DNA from: Pegoplata infirma
Taxonomy: Eukaryota; Arthropoda; Insecta; Diptera; Anthomyiidae
DNA length: 64,000 nucleotides
Reading direction: 5' to 3'
Assembly: GCA_963921195.1 (NCBI GenBank)
Contig: OY992539.1
Coordinates: forward strand, 43,382,657-43,446,656
The notes beneath the pieces were generated by a model, which made no database searches, was not told the origin of the DNA, and saw only the letters and a list, made by a program, of their open reading frames with translations. Of the stretch, positions 36,258-48,526 are shown one piece after another. Made by a program: the position numbers and the translations under genes. Within the stretch, counting starts at the first letter, position 1. Every line of letters begins with the position of its first letter.

Positions 36258-37203
36258 CACAGAAAAAAATAAAAATGAATTTCAATTACGAAATTCGTTG
36301 ATTCAATTAAAAAATTAATTGATTTCGGACGTATCACGAAAATGTGCATATTAATTACTCATTTTGTTTGAAAACAGTTTTAAAACTTAATTAAATTGTT
36401 AATTGAATCAATTAAAGTTTTAATTGAAAATAAAATGGAAAACCAATTAAAATTGTAATTAAATAAACTAAAAAAAAAATAATATAAAATTAAAAATCAA
36501 TAACATAGATTTATTGATTCACATAAAATGTTTAATTGAAAAAAGACCACAACTCAATTTAATTTTAAAGTTAAACTTCAAAAAATGCCCTAAAATAAAT
36601 AAACATAGAATTTTTTTGTTTTTTATTATTAAGATTTTTTTTCTTTATTAAATATAAACAGTTGGTATAGTTTTGCATAGAAACATTATAGTAGTATTTT
36701 AAAATATCAATAACTATTTAAAACTACATTTTTATTTTTAAATCTTGTTATTGCATGCATTTTTGTCGCTTTAGTAAAGTTGAAACAAAAAAAAATTGTA
36801 TTATATTTCAATGTGCAAAACACATCATATAATTTTTTTTTGTTTCAACTGTACAAATTTTATCAGCAAACAATTTATCCGCAACGACCAGTCGCCTTAA
36901 AGAAAACAATAAAACTAAATTTTGTTCTTGCGTTTTTATGTATTTATTGGCTGCTACCACCAAAATATACAAAACAATAGTTCAAAAGTTTTTTTTGTTG
37001 TTTTTTGCATTTTTATTTTTTCATTGGCTACTAACACTAATGCATACAAAACCGGTTTCGTTTGTTTATTTTATTTTTGTTTTCAGTAAAGTCAAGAATT
37101 CAATTAAAACATTAATTGAATCAATTAAAATGTTTAATTGAAGTTAAATTTAATATCAAATCCATTTTTAATTAAAAAAAAAATTACGATATTATTTTCT
37201 GTG
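36258..37203. mobile_element. TA-flanked TIR element of 946 bp rich in TTAATTGA
   Basis: Ends CACAGAAAAAAATAA and TATTATTTTCTGTG with TA outside (36256-36257, 37204-37205). Subterminal blocks of ATTGATTCAATTAAA-type repeats are inverted. The 66-67-codon frames inside are unsupported. Confidence 0.7.
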
Positions 37204-37303
37204 TAATTTTAAAAAAGTTGCAGGACGCCACCTCGGTTTGACTATATAAGCTAACAATTAACGAAAAAAAAAAAAAGAATTACTATTTTCATTTTCTTAA
37301 AAC

Positions 37304-38605
37304 CAGGGTTGGCAACCGAAACGAATAACGGTATCGGTAACGGTATTGGTATTACATATTTTTTATATCGGTAACGGTAAAGGTAACGGTATTTTCGATT
37401 ATTTCGGTAACCTTGGACCGTTACCGAAACATCAATACCGGTACGTTCCGGTATTATCACAAATTTGTTAAAAATGTTTAAAAAAAATTAAAAAACTGTT
37501 AAATTCTGTACCTTTTCTATACATAATTATATTTGTACTAATATTAAATACTATGAATTAACTCAGAATTAAATTAAAACATTCACGCAATATTGTAATT
37601 CAACAAATACGAACTCATGTTCGTAGAGACACATTTGTCCAGCAAAAAAATCATAATTTTACGCCATATGAGAAATTTGCATTTTAAGCCATTTGAGAAA
37701 TCTGCTGATTATAGCTGACGAGGTTTGCTAAATTTCTGTCTGGATAATCCAGGTAGAATCTGCTGATAAAAGCGTCAAGACAGCAGACAAATCTGCTGAT
37801 TTTAATAGAGAAATCTGCTGATTTCAAATAAACGGTTCAGGATGTGATCTTTTGTCCTGTTCTTAAAAAAAAATTGGCAAAAAAATTTCCTCTCACCATA
37901 GATGTTAAGAAATTAATTTTATTTATATTTACGCATTTATTGATAAATTTTATCAATATTAAATTAATTTGCTATATCCAAGCCCCAAAAAGGTTCGGAC
38001 CGAAAAAATATCATTTTCTTATCTTGGTCAATGAACTTCACACGGCATAAAAAAGTTTCATTTTCTAAACAAATAGACAAAAAGATTAAATAAAATATGT
38101 TTTCTGGGGTTTTGTAAGTTTTTCAAGGGGATACTTTTTTCATCTGTTCCGATTTTCCCATTTCGGAACCAGTCTATGACCATAAGACGTATTCGTACCA
38201 GAAGAGTAGCACGATTATTTTGGATCGTATCGTGTCTTCTACAAACGGAAAGACGAACATCGCATATGCTATAACATAAAATCTTTATGAGGTCCAAGAC
38301 CTATATTCGAATTTTGTTAATTGCGAATGTAAACATTGGTTGGATTGGCAATGAACAAAAATTGTTTTTTATTTTAAGTATATTAAAATTATTTTAATAT
38401 GTTTTTAATCCACAAAAAAATAAAAATAAGTAATATTAATGCAACCGAAACAAAACCGTTATAACGGTAAAAATCCGAATAAAGGTAACGGTTTTTTATC
38501 GGTAACGGTATTTAAAAATTTTTATTTCGGTATTGGTAACGGTAGTCAATATTAAAGGGTTTTTAATCGGTAACGGTATTGAAAGGGTAACGGTAGCCAA
38601 CACTG
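37304..38605. mobile_element. Non-autonomous hAT element
   Basis: Ends CAGGGTTGGCAACCGAAACG and GGTAACGGTAGCCAACACTG, flanked by the 8-bp direct repeat CTTAAAAC (37296-37303 and 38606-38613), as in hAT elements. Subterminal GGTAACGGTA repeats occupy both ends. The interior includes GAGAAATCTGCTGAT repeats shared with the hAT copy at 47237-48526 and, uniquely, a HINE-like stretch at about 37985-38330. No transposase. Confidence 0.85.
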
Positions 38606-38639
38606 CTTAAAACCAAAAATTTAATAATTTGGGTTTGTA

Positions 38640-39610
38640 ACTTGGATAATAATTCACCTCGTGGAGAATAAAACCGTTTTTCACCAGCTGGTGAATAAAA
38701 TGTAACATAATTATTTTTTAACAAAAAATTATTTTTTTTTTCATAAATTTTTTTTTTTCATAAAATTTTTTTTATCATAAATTTTTTTTTTTCACCAATT
38801 TTTTCATAATTTTTTTTTTCATCAATTTTTTTTATCAAATTTTTTTTTTCATAAATTTTTTTTTCATCAAATTTTTTTTTCATCAATTTTTTTTTTTTTT
38901 TTTCATAAATTTTTTTTTTATTAATTTTTTTGTTTTTCATCAATTTTTTTTTTCATAAATTTTTTTTTTTTTTTATCAGCTTTTTTTTTCATCAAAAATT
39001 TTTTTTCCTAAATTTTTTTATCACATTTTTTAAATTTTTTTTCATTAAATTTTTTCATCAAATTTTTATTATCAATTTTTTTCTCACCAAAAAAAATTTT
39101 TTTCATATTTTTTTTTCATTATTTTTTTTTTTTTTTACTTTAAAATCTTTTTCTTTTGATCAAAAACTTTTTTTCACCAAAAATTTTGGGTTCATTAAAT
39201 TTTTTTAATATAATTTTGTTTTTCGAGAGAAAAAAAATATTTTTTTTTACCAAAACTACTTTTTCACCAAACTTTTCGCATAAAAATATTCCATTTGTTT
39301 ATCAAATGTACATAAAACAAGTGAGAGTGTTATATTCTTTGGTGCCGAATCTTTTATACTCTCCAAAATGCAAAAACACTTTTTTGCACTTATTTTTCCA
39401 CTCACTTACGAAATGTACAGCTCTTTTGGTTTTTTAATGGTGTCCTCGACTGATATTTCAATTCGTTTTGCATGGAGTAGCAAAGTAATATAACATTATT
39501 TTTTCTAAAAAAAACTTTGCTTTCAAGTACACCCAAATCTTCCGCAAAACATAATCATGATTTAATGTTTTGGGCAAGAGTACAAAATTCGCAGGCATTT
39601 TTTTTATCCA
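38640..39610 (-). mobile_element. GATGAAAA array plus HINE-related unit, minus orientation
   Basis: 38700-39235 is the longest CATAAATTTTTTT/CATCAATTTTTT array in the window. It runs into 39310-39610, the inverted counterpart of the ATCATGATAATGTTTTGC unit at 20.6 kb, with ACAAGTGAGAGTGTTATATT at its edge. CCAGCTGGTGAATAAAATG at 38686 matches 27.3 kb in reverse. Confidence 0.7.
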
Positions 39611-40600
39611 AATTGGTCTCAAAAGTTTGAAAATGTTAAGTGTGTTATCTAAAAAATATAAAAAAAATATAAAAACATGATTTTGGTCCGAAAATTGTGG
39701 TCAGCATCTGTGGACCAAAATCGGAGATCAGCATTTTTTGACCAAAATCGCGATTTTATATTTTTTTAATATTTTTTAGATAACACACTTAACATTTTCA
39801 AACTTTTGAGACCAATTTGGATAAAAAAAAATGCTGATGAGCATCTTTGTACCAAAATCGCAGATCATCATTTTTGGACCAAAATGGCGTTTTTATATTT
39901 TTTAAATAACACACTTAACATATTCCAACTTTTGAGACCAATTTGGATAAAAAAATTATTTTTATGTTTAAAAATTAGCATCTGTGGACCAAAATAGCGG
40001 TTTTGGATTTTTTTAAATCAAAAAATTCTGACATGACTTTTGGTCGAAATACGTAATTTTTTCCAACTTTGACCGTTGGCTGCCGACTGTATATGAGCTT
40101 GAGAAAATTTTTCATAAATTTTCCCACAATCAGCACTAACGTGGCCATCGTTTAGTATTTCGTATTTCGACATAAAATTCGAAAACATTTTACGGGAAGC
40201 GTTAATGAATATACAAACAAATATAGCACTGTAAATTCTATAATATTATGTATATCAATTCGCGTAAATTTTTTTTCGGCAATTTTTTTTTTTTTATTTT
40301 GATATTAATTTATGAAAATGTGTAGAATACGATACATTACAGACACAACATTTTTCAACAAAAAAGAATTTTTCGTGGATTTTTTCGCAACATTTTTTCG
40401 CGAAAAAAATTATGCATTTCCTAAATCTATATTTAAAAACTATATCAAAAGAATAAAAATTTCATTTCTGTAGTACTTTAGCTTTAAAATTTTAAATCGC
40501 TAGTATTGCGAATACGGGTGCGGACTTCCAAAAACGGCTAGGACCATTGAATTCAGCGTACCCGAATTAGCTTTACCAACAATGTATTCGTTATAGTTGT

Positions 40601-41628
40601 TTCGTTGCTATACTTTTTGATTTTTCCTTTAACTCTTTTTTAAATTTGAGCCATTTTATTTTTTTAAATTTCTTTTGTTTTCTTTTTAATGTCACCAACT
40701 TTAACGTGAATAGCATAAAAAGTTAGAAAAGAAAAATAATATAAAGCATCATTAAACATCAACAGTAAAGAAAGAAAAAAAAAATTAAGGGCACTTTAAC
40801 AAAAAATATGTGTTACAATATGTCATTAAATTAATTTAGAAAAGACCCAACGAACAATTTTACAAATTACATGAAATATTAAATTTCATAATAAAATCGT
40901 AAAACGTCGACTACATCGAAATTCCAATTTCTGTTAAAGAATCGAAAAATGTTGCAAATATTAGGATTATCAAAATAGCAGCCGGTTCTATGATATCAAA
41001 CAAAAATATGTTCTTCTAAAAACCGTTCTGTATCTTATAGCAGAACTAGTTTTAGATAATTTTTCAACTCTTAACCTGTTCTTTAGAAGAGGGTCTCCCA
41101 GATTATATGCAATGAAAACCGATTCCAAGAAAAAAGTCCTGGAACCTATCATTGTAATTCGGCTTGATTTTTCTAACTTAATCCGTATAGGTCCTTTTTA
41201 AATTACTGTTTAGTTAGCATACATAAATAATGAACAACACTCTTTTTTTAATGACAAACAAAATGTGTTTGTTTGTTGTTGGCTGTAGTGGTAGAACAAA
41301 AACAAAAAAAAGACATCACCTTTGCTAATTAGTGTGTAAAAGAAAAATAGTACCAGCTCACACTTTGTGACACAGATACTCAAAATAACAAAAAACCAAA
41401 ACAAAATACTAACAAACAGGAAAAACTCTTTCATTGTTGGTTAATGAAAGTTTTTTTTTTTTTAACAAACAGTGGAGTTCAAACACAAACTATGTTCAGA
41501 ACATAAATTTTTTTACGACATTTGGTGTATTAAAATCATCTTCTATCGCAACGTTCTAGTCCTTAGAAATACAAAACTAGTGCTTTCTGTAACAGGCGCA
41601 GTCTGTACAATGTCCAAAAACACTTGTT
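40601..41628. other. No gene recognised
   Basis: AT-rich noncoding DNA. The 74-codon frame at 41210 has no motif. Confidence 0.4.
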
Positions 41629-41630
41629 TA

Positions 41631-41895
41631 CACTCAAAATAATTCTATAGTAAAAGGTTTAGTTTGTGATTTTGTACTTAAATCTACTAATAAGTTACTA
41701 ATTACCAGTAGTACAGTAGTTTTTAGTATCTTCAAAGTACTAAAATTAGTAATTTTTACTGGTTTTGAATAATATTAGTAAAAAAATTTAGTATTGATTA
41801 CCAATTCCTGCACTAGGTCCTTTTGGACTAAAATATTAGTTCTTTAGTTAAATTTTTGGTAATGAATACCCACATTTTTTTTTTTTTTTTGTGTG
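41631..41895. mobile_element. MITE of 265 bp (CACTCAAA family, second copy)
   Basis: Starts CACTCAAAATAATTCTATAG after TA (41629-41630), ends GTGTG before TA (41896-41897). Full-length match to 22775-23034. Confidence 0.8.
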
Positions 41896-41897
41896 TA

Positions 41898-42423
41898 GTG
41901 ATTGGAGTAAAAACATGTTAAATCAACCAAAAAAAATGGATAATTTTTGAAAATTGATAAAAATCTGTTTTTTGGTTAGTTTCACAAAACACAGATTGTG
42001 CTAATGTGTTAGGACTCCAGTCATTTTAGTATGCGAGATAAACCCAGATTTTGATAAACCGAGATTTTGGCGACACAGCATCTTTTTATAGCATACCGAT
42101 GCGCACCCAAAGAGCGCTCTTGAGGATGCAGTAAAAGTAAGGAGAAAAAATTAAAACTTTTGTTAAGATTTTTTATATCAAACTCAAAATATAAAATTAT
42201 ATTTTGATATAATTTCATACATGCATTCCTTTTGAATATGTTTAACACTTTTTGAATAAAAAACCATGAGTTTGGACAAAGACACATGATTTCACTGCTT
42301 CATTATTGCACATTAATCAGCGCTGTAAAGAGTGCTTCAATCATAACACCTCACATTTTGAATGAAAAAAAAATTGAGTACACCATTTCCACTTTAGTTT
42401 CAGAAAATACAAATTATACTACA
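41898..42423. other. No gene recognised
   Basis: AT-rich; GAGCGCTC-type motifs near 42112 resemble those at 43840-43910 and 54245. The 128-codon frame at 42286-42672 runs into a HINE and is not credible. Confidence 0.4.
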
Positions 42424-43112
42424 ACAAGTAAGAGTGTTAAATTCGAATCTTTTATACCCTCCAACATGCAAATAAATAAAAAAAAAAAATGCAGGGGCGT
42501 CTTCTTTTTTTTTGGGGGGGGGGGGTCAGAAGTGGTAATTGGGGAGCACAATTCCTCTCGAATAAGTGTTAAAAAAAAAAAATTCTTATGCTTTTTGCAC
42601 AAAAGAAATACAAATTATATAAAAAAAAAAAAATTATTCCACGCCCATAAAGGGGGGAAGGGCGGACCGTAAAACGATTTTTTCTAATTCTGTTGGTCCA
42701 AATGCAGGACCTTGAACTTCTTGTGGCATAAAAATGTTGGATTTGTTAAACAAAAACACAAAAAATCATGTAAAAATATGGTATTTTTCAGAGGTTTGTT
42801 TAGTTCTTCAAGGGGGAACTTTTTCCCCCCTGGTCCGATTTTGCCCATCTCCGAACTTAACCAGCCTATGAACATAAGACATATATGTGCCAAATTTCAG
42901 GAGTCTATCACTTTTATTTTGGACTGCATCGTGTCTTCCACAGACGGACGGACAGACAGACAGACAGACGGACGGACATCGCTAGAATGTCTTAGAATCG
43001 ATCACTGATCAATGATATATATACTTTATGGGGTCCTAGACCGATATTTCGATGCGTTACACACGGAATGACAAAGTGAGTATACCCCCATACTGTAGTT
43101 GGAGGGTATAAA
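42424..43112 (-). mobile_element. Full-length HINE, second subfamily
   Basis: Start ACAAGTAAGAGTGTTAAATT, ATACCCTCCAACATG, CCACGCCCATAAAGGGG, GTCCGATTTTGCCCATCTCC, GACR microsatellite 42943-42977, core AATCGATCACTGATCAATGA with TATATATA, then TTTATGGGGTCCTAGACCGA, and end GTTGGAGGGTATAAAAA. The lysine/Q-T-D-rich frame over the microsatellite is an artefact. Confidence 0.85.
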
Positions 43113-43452
43113 AAGTAACCTTTTTTTCATGGGTTGGTTTACTTCGTCAAGGGGAACTTTTTCCCCCCTGGTCCGATTTTGCCCATCTCCGAACTTAACC
43201 AGCCTATGAACATAAGACATGTATGTGCCAAATTTCAGGAGTCTCGCACTTTTATTTTGGACTGTATCGTGTCTTCCACAGACGGACAGACGGACGGACG
43301 GACGGACAGACGGACATCGCTAGAATGTCTTAGAATCGATCACTGATCAATAATATATATACTTTATGGGGTCCTAGACCGATATTTCAATGCGTTACAC
43401 ACGGAATGACAAAGTGAGTATACCCCCATACTGTAGTTGGAGGGTATAAAAA
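43113..43452 (-). repeat. Tandem partial duplication of the HINE
   Basis: The distal half of the preceding element (about 42790-43112) is repeated at about 43128-43452 with few differences: GGGGAACTTTTTCCCCCCTG, AACATAAGACAT, the GACR tract, core and terminal GTTGGAGGGTATAAAAA. A short AGTAACC spacer joins them. Confidence 0.85.
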
Positions 43453-43454
43453 AT

Positions 43455-43770
43455 GTCCAATCATATTTTAGAATCTCCAATTATATTTAAAAATGTCTAA
43501 TTATATTTCAAAAATTTCCAATATAATTGAAAATTTTTGAAACGTAATTAAATTTTTTTTGGTTATAAATGGACTATCTGAAATATAATTGGAAATTTTT
43601 TAAATGTAATTGGATCTCTTAGGCGATATTTCTTCCAAATGCTTGCAGGCAGACTACTGATTTCAGAATTAGTCAATTGTATTTAAGATTTTCCAATTCT
43701 ATTTAGAAATAGTCAATTGTATTTCAGATTTTGTAATTTGTATTTCAGAAATAGTCAAATGTGCTTCATC
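43455..43770. repeat. Minisatellite of TCCAATTATATTT-type units
   Basis: About a dozen diverged units such as CCAATTATATTTAAAAATG and AGTCAATTGTATTTCAGA occur in both orientations, so the block is partly palindromic around 43540. Origin unknown. Confidence 0.65.
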
Positions 43771-44040
43771 TTTATTCTGCTAAAATCAGCTCTAAAAAGA
43801 TACATGAGTTCACTGCATCTTTATAGCGATTTTTTCAGCGCTCTAAAGACATGTGAATTCAGAACATCTTAAGAGCGCTTTTTCGGTGTATCCAACTAGC
43901 GCTCTAAAGTGTGACATCGCCTTAGAGAATCATGCATGACAATCAAAGTCTTCTGAAGCCCAAATATTTTTTGATTAGTCACATGTGTTAAAAACTTTAA
44001 ATTTTTTTTAGATTTTCTTAATTTTTTTAACAGTTTTAAG
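43771..44040. other. GCGCTCTAAA-containing spacer
   Basis: Contains AGCGCTCTAAAGACATGTG and AGCGCTCTAAAGTGTGACAT, related to the AAATGCTCTAAAGTGGGACAT unit at 54.2 and 54.5 kb. No gene. Confidence 0.45.
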
Positions 44041-44427
44041 TACACTCAAAAAATTATGTAGGTAAATTCCAGTGAATATTCACTTAAAACATATTAATTT
44101 TTATTTGAAAACCATTCCACTGATTCTTCATTTAACATAAAATCATATAACAGTAAATTTTTAATGTTTAATTAATGACAAACAAAAACAATTAAAGACT
44201 AATGAATATTCTGTTATTTTGTATTAAAAACATTAAAACTATAAAAAAAAAATTCTCACAGGTCTAATAATAATTTGTGTTAATATTGACCCTAAAGGAC
44301 ACAAAAATTATGTCATTAACTGTTTGTAGTTTATTTAAAAAGTTTTACGTTTTGTCGTTTTTAAAAGAAAAACCATTTGTTTAATGTTCAGTTTTTTCAA
44401 ATGACTATTTCTATTCTTTGTTTTAAA

Positions 44428-45245
44428 CAAAAAACAAGTGAAAAAGTTATAGTCGGTAAATACCGACCATATAATACCCTACACCAGTGTTTTCCGAAAA
44501 ATGGGTCCCAAGTCCAAACATGGACCGATTGCATTTATCTTTTGTTAGCTCTTTAATTAGTGTAGAAAACACACACAGACAAAATTTTAGTGAAATTCGC
44601 TTATTTTTGATTTCAATAGACCGATTTAACTTAATATCGGTCGAAATTTTTATAAAGGAAACCAAGTCCAAAAATTATCTGAATATATTCAGATAAAAGT
44701 AAGTTACCAAAGTGCACTTTTAGCACCTAAAAACAAAATTTTAATCAAATATTTCCAACTTTCATGAATTTTGAGAGATTTATGTGAATATCGGGAGGGT
44801 GGTTTGTGTGGGGACTACAAGAGGAACTGGTCCGATTCCTTTAAAATTTGGAATGATAATTTGTGATTACAAAAAACTATTATCTCGAAAGGATATCTCT
44901 TATAATACGCTAATAAGAGTCACTTGAGTCAAATTATAGGGGACGCTTGTATGGGGGCTAGGTCTAAACATGGACAGATTTTTCATAATTTCAATAGGCT
45001 TCGTCCTTGGGGCAAAATAAGCTTAAGTTTCAAATTTCAGCCAATTGCGACCTGTATCGTGTTTACAATGTTTACATGGACGGACGGACAGACAGGCGGA
45101 CGGACATTGCTAAATCGACTCAAAAAGTTATTCTGAATCAATCGGTATACTTAAAGGTGGGTCTAGGACCAATATTTCGAGTAGTTACAAACATCAGCAC
45201 AAACTCATTATACCCTGTACCACAGAGTGGTGTAGGGTATAATAA
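44428..45245 (-). mobile_element. HINE of a third subfamily (TAGTCGG type)
   Basis: Start ACAAGTGAAAAAGTTATAGT, palindrome GTCGGTAAATACCGAC, TAATACCCTACACC, GACGGACGGACAGACAGG, and terminal CCACAGAGTGGTGTAGGGTA. The 69-74 codon frames inside are spurious. Confidence 0.8.
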
Positions 45246-45471
45246 AGACTTGCATTAGCATTCAATTTTTGAAGTCATTTATATTTATTCTGTAAGTAAA
45301 AATAAGTAATTCATTTTTTAATGATTTGTGTACGTTATTTTTTTTTTTAATTGTTGGCATTTTTTTTAGGAGAAATCATTAGGTTTTGCGTACCTGTGTG
45401 GGTTATTTTTTTGTAGAAAAAAATTCAAAAAATTATTTATAAAAATATAAAAAAATTTTTGTATCAAGAGA

Positions 45472-45530
45472 CTTTGGCACGATGGGTAGAGTTTCTGGCC
45501 AGAATAGTTGATTGCGGAATCGATTCCCCA
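45472..45530 (+). other. tRNA-like sequence inside the TIR element
   Basis: A-box-like TTGGCACGATGGGTAGAG at 45474-45491 and B-box-like GGAATCGATTCCCC near 45516-45529, followed by A-rich then T-rich sequence. The B box departs from the consensus, and no acceptor stem pairs. Confidence 0.5.
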
Positions 45531-45901
45531 AAAAATTTATTAAAAATTTTTTTAAATATAATTCAATAGAAAAATTGTAAAAATAACCTACGAAATCTTT
45601 AATTTTTAATGTTTTCGTAGGAAATTTTTTTTTTGAATTTGTTGGTAAAAATAACACAACAATCATTATTTTTTAATGTTTTCGTACGTTATTTTTTTCC
45701 AACTTGTTGGTAAAAAAATGAAAGTGACGTTATTTTTAATGTTCAATGTTATTAATTTTAGAAAATTTTATCAGCAGTAAAAAATAAATGTTGATGTTTG
45801 TTAAAACAAATGAATAATTACTGCAGTGGTTTTCAAATGTTTTATCACTTGTTTTTAATATGTTTTTCATTTGTTTTTGCCTACAAAATATTTTGAGTGT
45901 A

Positions 45902-46154
45902 GTAAAAATTACAAGGATTTTTGTAATTTTACATACATTTTACCAATAAAACTTACAAGGAATTTTCGTGAATTTACTGTTTTTTTTTTTTTGTAACAAA
46001 ACCTTGGAAATTAGTAAAATTACAAAAAAAAAATGTAAAATTACAAAAAAAATTTAAATTTCGATCGAAAATTTTTTGTTGAAAAAAACTTTCAAATATT
46101 GTTAAAATGGTATTGCGAGACTTTTTCTAGTAATTTGATAAGTTTTTTTTGAGT
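45902..46154. mobile_element. Right part of a GTAAAATTACAA-family element
   Basis: Contains CAAGGATTTTTGTAATTTTA, ATTTCGATCGAAAATTTTT and the terminus GACTTTTTCTAGTAATTTGA...TTTTTTTTGAGTG, the reverse of the left end at 50827. The left part is lost at the junction with the preceding TIR element. Confidence 0.7.
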
Positions 46155-47236
46155 GAATACTGAGTCATTAGACTGGCATTTTTTTGTTATCTTTCGATTT
46201 TCCCAAGTGTCCGGGCAAATTTTTATTGTCCTAGGTCTAAAACTAATGTGGTACACATTTGAGGTCAATCGGATTAAATTAACCCGTGGCGCCCGGTGGT
46301 CAAAGTTTTCGATTTTCGAAAAAATTTTAAAAATAAAATTTAAAAAAAATTTATCTTTCGACACATCATAATTGTTAATTTCAATGTGCTGAGCACGAAT
46401 ATCAAAAAAAAAAATCAAATCGCTCGATCGGTTTTCGAGATATCGCCATTTCAAATTTGTAAAAAATGGCGATTTTTTCCTACGTTCAAGAAAGAAAAAT
46501 TTCATTCCGCCGACGCTTTTGTACAGCTTAAGACAATCTTTCATTTAAAACTAATTTGAGCCAAATGCGATAATTTTAAGCCGTGGCGCCCATCGATCAG
46601 GTTTGGCTTTTTAGAAACTTTTTACCAAAAACCCTAAACTTTGATCGAAGGGTGCCACGGGTTAAAATGATCGGATTTGGCTCCAATTAAGCTTAAATGA
46701 AAGATTGCATAATGCTCTATAAAAGGGTTAAAATAAGCTTTTTTTAGAGCTTTTTTTAAAAAAAATCTTAAATCCATTTTGCAATTTTTTGACAAATTTT
46801 AAATGGATATATCTTGAAAACAGTTTGACCGATATTATAAATTTTTTGATATTCGTATTCAGCATGCTAAAATTAACAAAAATAATGTATCGCAGGACAT
46901 TTTTTTTTTTTTTTTAATTTTTTCATTTTCAAAAATCCAAAATTTTGGTGGAAATTTTCCAAAAGTCCAAAACTTTTATTGAAGGGCGCCACGGGTTAAA
47001 ATGATCGAATTTGGCTCAAATTAGTTTTAAATGAAAGATTGTCTCAAGCGCTACAAAAAAATCGGCGGAATGAAATTTTGAGTCTTTTTTTAAAAAATTT
47101 TTTGAAAGTTGGAAAAAACCGCCATTTTTTGTCAGTTTCAAATAGCGATATATCAAATACTGTTCGACCGATTTAAATTTTTTTTTTGATATTCGTTCTC
47201 AGCACATCAAAATTAACAAATATGATGTGTCGCAAG

Positions 47237-48526
47237 CAGTGTTGGCTACCGTTACCCTTTCAATACCGTTACCGATTAAAAACCCTTTAATATTGACTAC
47301 CGTTACCAATACCGAAATAAAATATTTTAAATACCGTTACCGATAAAAAACCATTACCTTTATTCGGATTTTTACCGGTATTATATCGGTTTTGTTTCGG
47401 TTGTCTTAATATTACTTATTTTACATTTTTTGCAGATAAAAAACAAAGCAACGTAAAAAAGTACGTAAAATAAAAATAAACTAATTTTTGTTCATTGTAA
47501 ATCGGAAAAACAATGAAAAGATCTGTCCAACCAATGATCCCATTCGCAATTTGTTAAATTTTGTGGAAATCGGTTGAACCAATGATCACATTCGCAATTT
47601 ACCTAAAAATTTCTGAAGAGAAAAGTGAGTGCCACGTAATGTAAGCATTTCTCAGCGGGAATATAAAAGAAGTGACAAATCTGAATAGCTCAAGTGTTGC
47701 TGACGTTGTCATCCACGCAGCTAACGTGGAGAGGTGGTTCTCTGGAATTAAATACATAATGAGCCCAAGTCGTACAGTCTGAAGAAAAACTTTGTCGAAA
47801 AATCTGTAAAACAACTTTCAGTTTGAATTAGAAAAATTTTACCAGATTTTTCTGCATAAATGAATAATTAAACTTAAATTTTTTAAAAATGCTGATTTAA
47901 AAAAAATATTTTTGTTCAAATTTGGCAGACTATTTTGTAATTTTACAAAAAAAAAATTAACTAAAAATTGCTCAAATGTGAAAAAATCAGAAGATTTTCA
48001 TCTTGAATCAGCAGATTTATCTACGGTCTTGACAGATTTTTTTGCAAACTCTGCCTGGTTTATCCAGACAGAAATTTAGTAAACCGCGTCAGCAAAAATC
48101 AGCAGATTTCTTAAATGGCTCAAAATGCAGACATTTCTGCTGATTGGACAGACATCTTATAAACACGTAAAAAATCAGTAACTTATTTGTTGAACTACAA
48201 CAATGTTGTGTGAATATTTTAATTAAATTTTGAGTTAATTAATAGTCTATATAATTATATGTTGAAAATGTACTAAATTTATAATTTTTTTAATTTTATT
48301 AAATTAATTTTTAATTTTTTAATTGTTTTTAACAAATTTGTGACTTTTTAACATGTTTGGTAAATTTTATTCTTAATACCGGTACGTACCGGTATCGTTG
48401 TTTCGGTAACGGTTAACCGTTACCTAAATAATCCAAAATACCGTTACCTTTACCGTTACCGATATAAAAAATATGTAATACCAATACCGTTACCAATACC
48501 GTTATTCGTTTCGGTTGCCAACCCTG
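47237..48526 (+). mobile_element. hAT element with transposase remnant
   Basis: Ends CAGTGTTGGCTACCGTTACC and GAATAACGG-type reverse (TTCGGTTGCCAACCCTG), with 8-bp direct repeats GTCGCAAG (47229-47236, 48527-48534). Subterminal ACCGTTACC repeats occur at both ends. It shares ends and GCAGATTT repeats with the element at 37304-38605, in the opposite orientation, but has a remnant of coding sequence that copy lacks. Confidence 0.88.
47600..47830 (+). pseudogene. hAT transposase C-terminal (dimerisation) remnant
   Basis: On the plus strand, 47719-47777 reads ANVERWFSGIKYIMSPSRT, followed after a stop and frame change by KNFVEKSVKQL. This resembles the hAT dimerisation motif (S.VER.FS...I.SP.R..L). 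Upstream frames are broken. Not functional. Confidence 0.6.

Larger units (their letters stand above)
35840..40600. mobile_element. 4.7-kb inverted-repeat composite with nested elements
   Basis: Outer arms: 35847-35960 (GGTAAAGTTAATTCGAGTAC, TTCGCGATATTTGCGATTT) are inverted relative to 40480-40600 (GTACCCGAATTAGCTTTACC). Further in, 36055-36140 (GCGGTCAAAGTTGGAAGAAA) mirrors 39990-40090 (CCAACTTTGACCG). The right arm includes an array of GACCAAAATCGC-type units (39690-40000). Enclosed are a TA-flanked element, a hAT element and GATGAAAA arrays. A shorter relative is at 59080-59541. No coding sequence. Confidence 0.65.
44043..45899. mobile_element. TA-flanked TIR element with HINE and tRNA-like unit
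   Basis: Ends CACTCAAAAAATTATGTAGG and CCTACAAAATATTTTGAGTG with TA outside (44041-44042, 45900-45901). Subterminal homology continues (ACATATTAA, GAAAACCA). The interior includes a HINE (44428-45245) and a tRNA-like sequence (45472-45530). Non-autonomous. Confidence 0.75.

Noticed and set aside
38700..39235. CRISPR-like or satellite array
   Set aside because: Units are degenerate, of irregular length and without distinct spacers; it is a low-complexity part of a mobile composite in a eukaryotic genome.
42712..43346. Plus-strand frames with TDGRTDRQTDGRTS-like peptides, repeated at 43134-43346 and minus at 55636-55923
   Set aside because: They are translations of the GACR/GTCY microsatellite and flanks of HINE elements, not proteins.
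46092..46544. 150-codon minus-strand frame
   Set aside because: It overlaps two repeat families and the arm of a palindromic host; no domain is visible.
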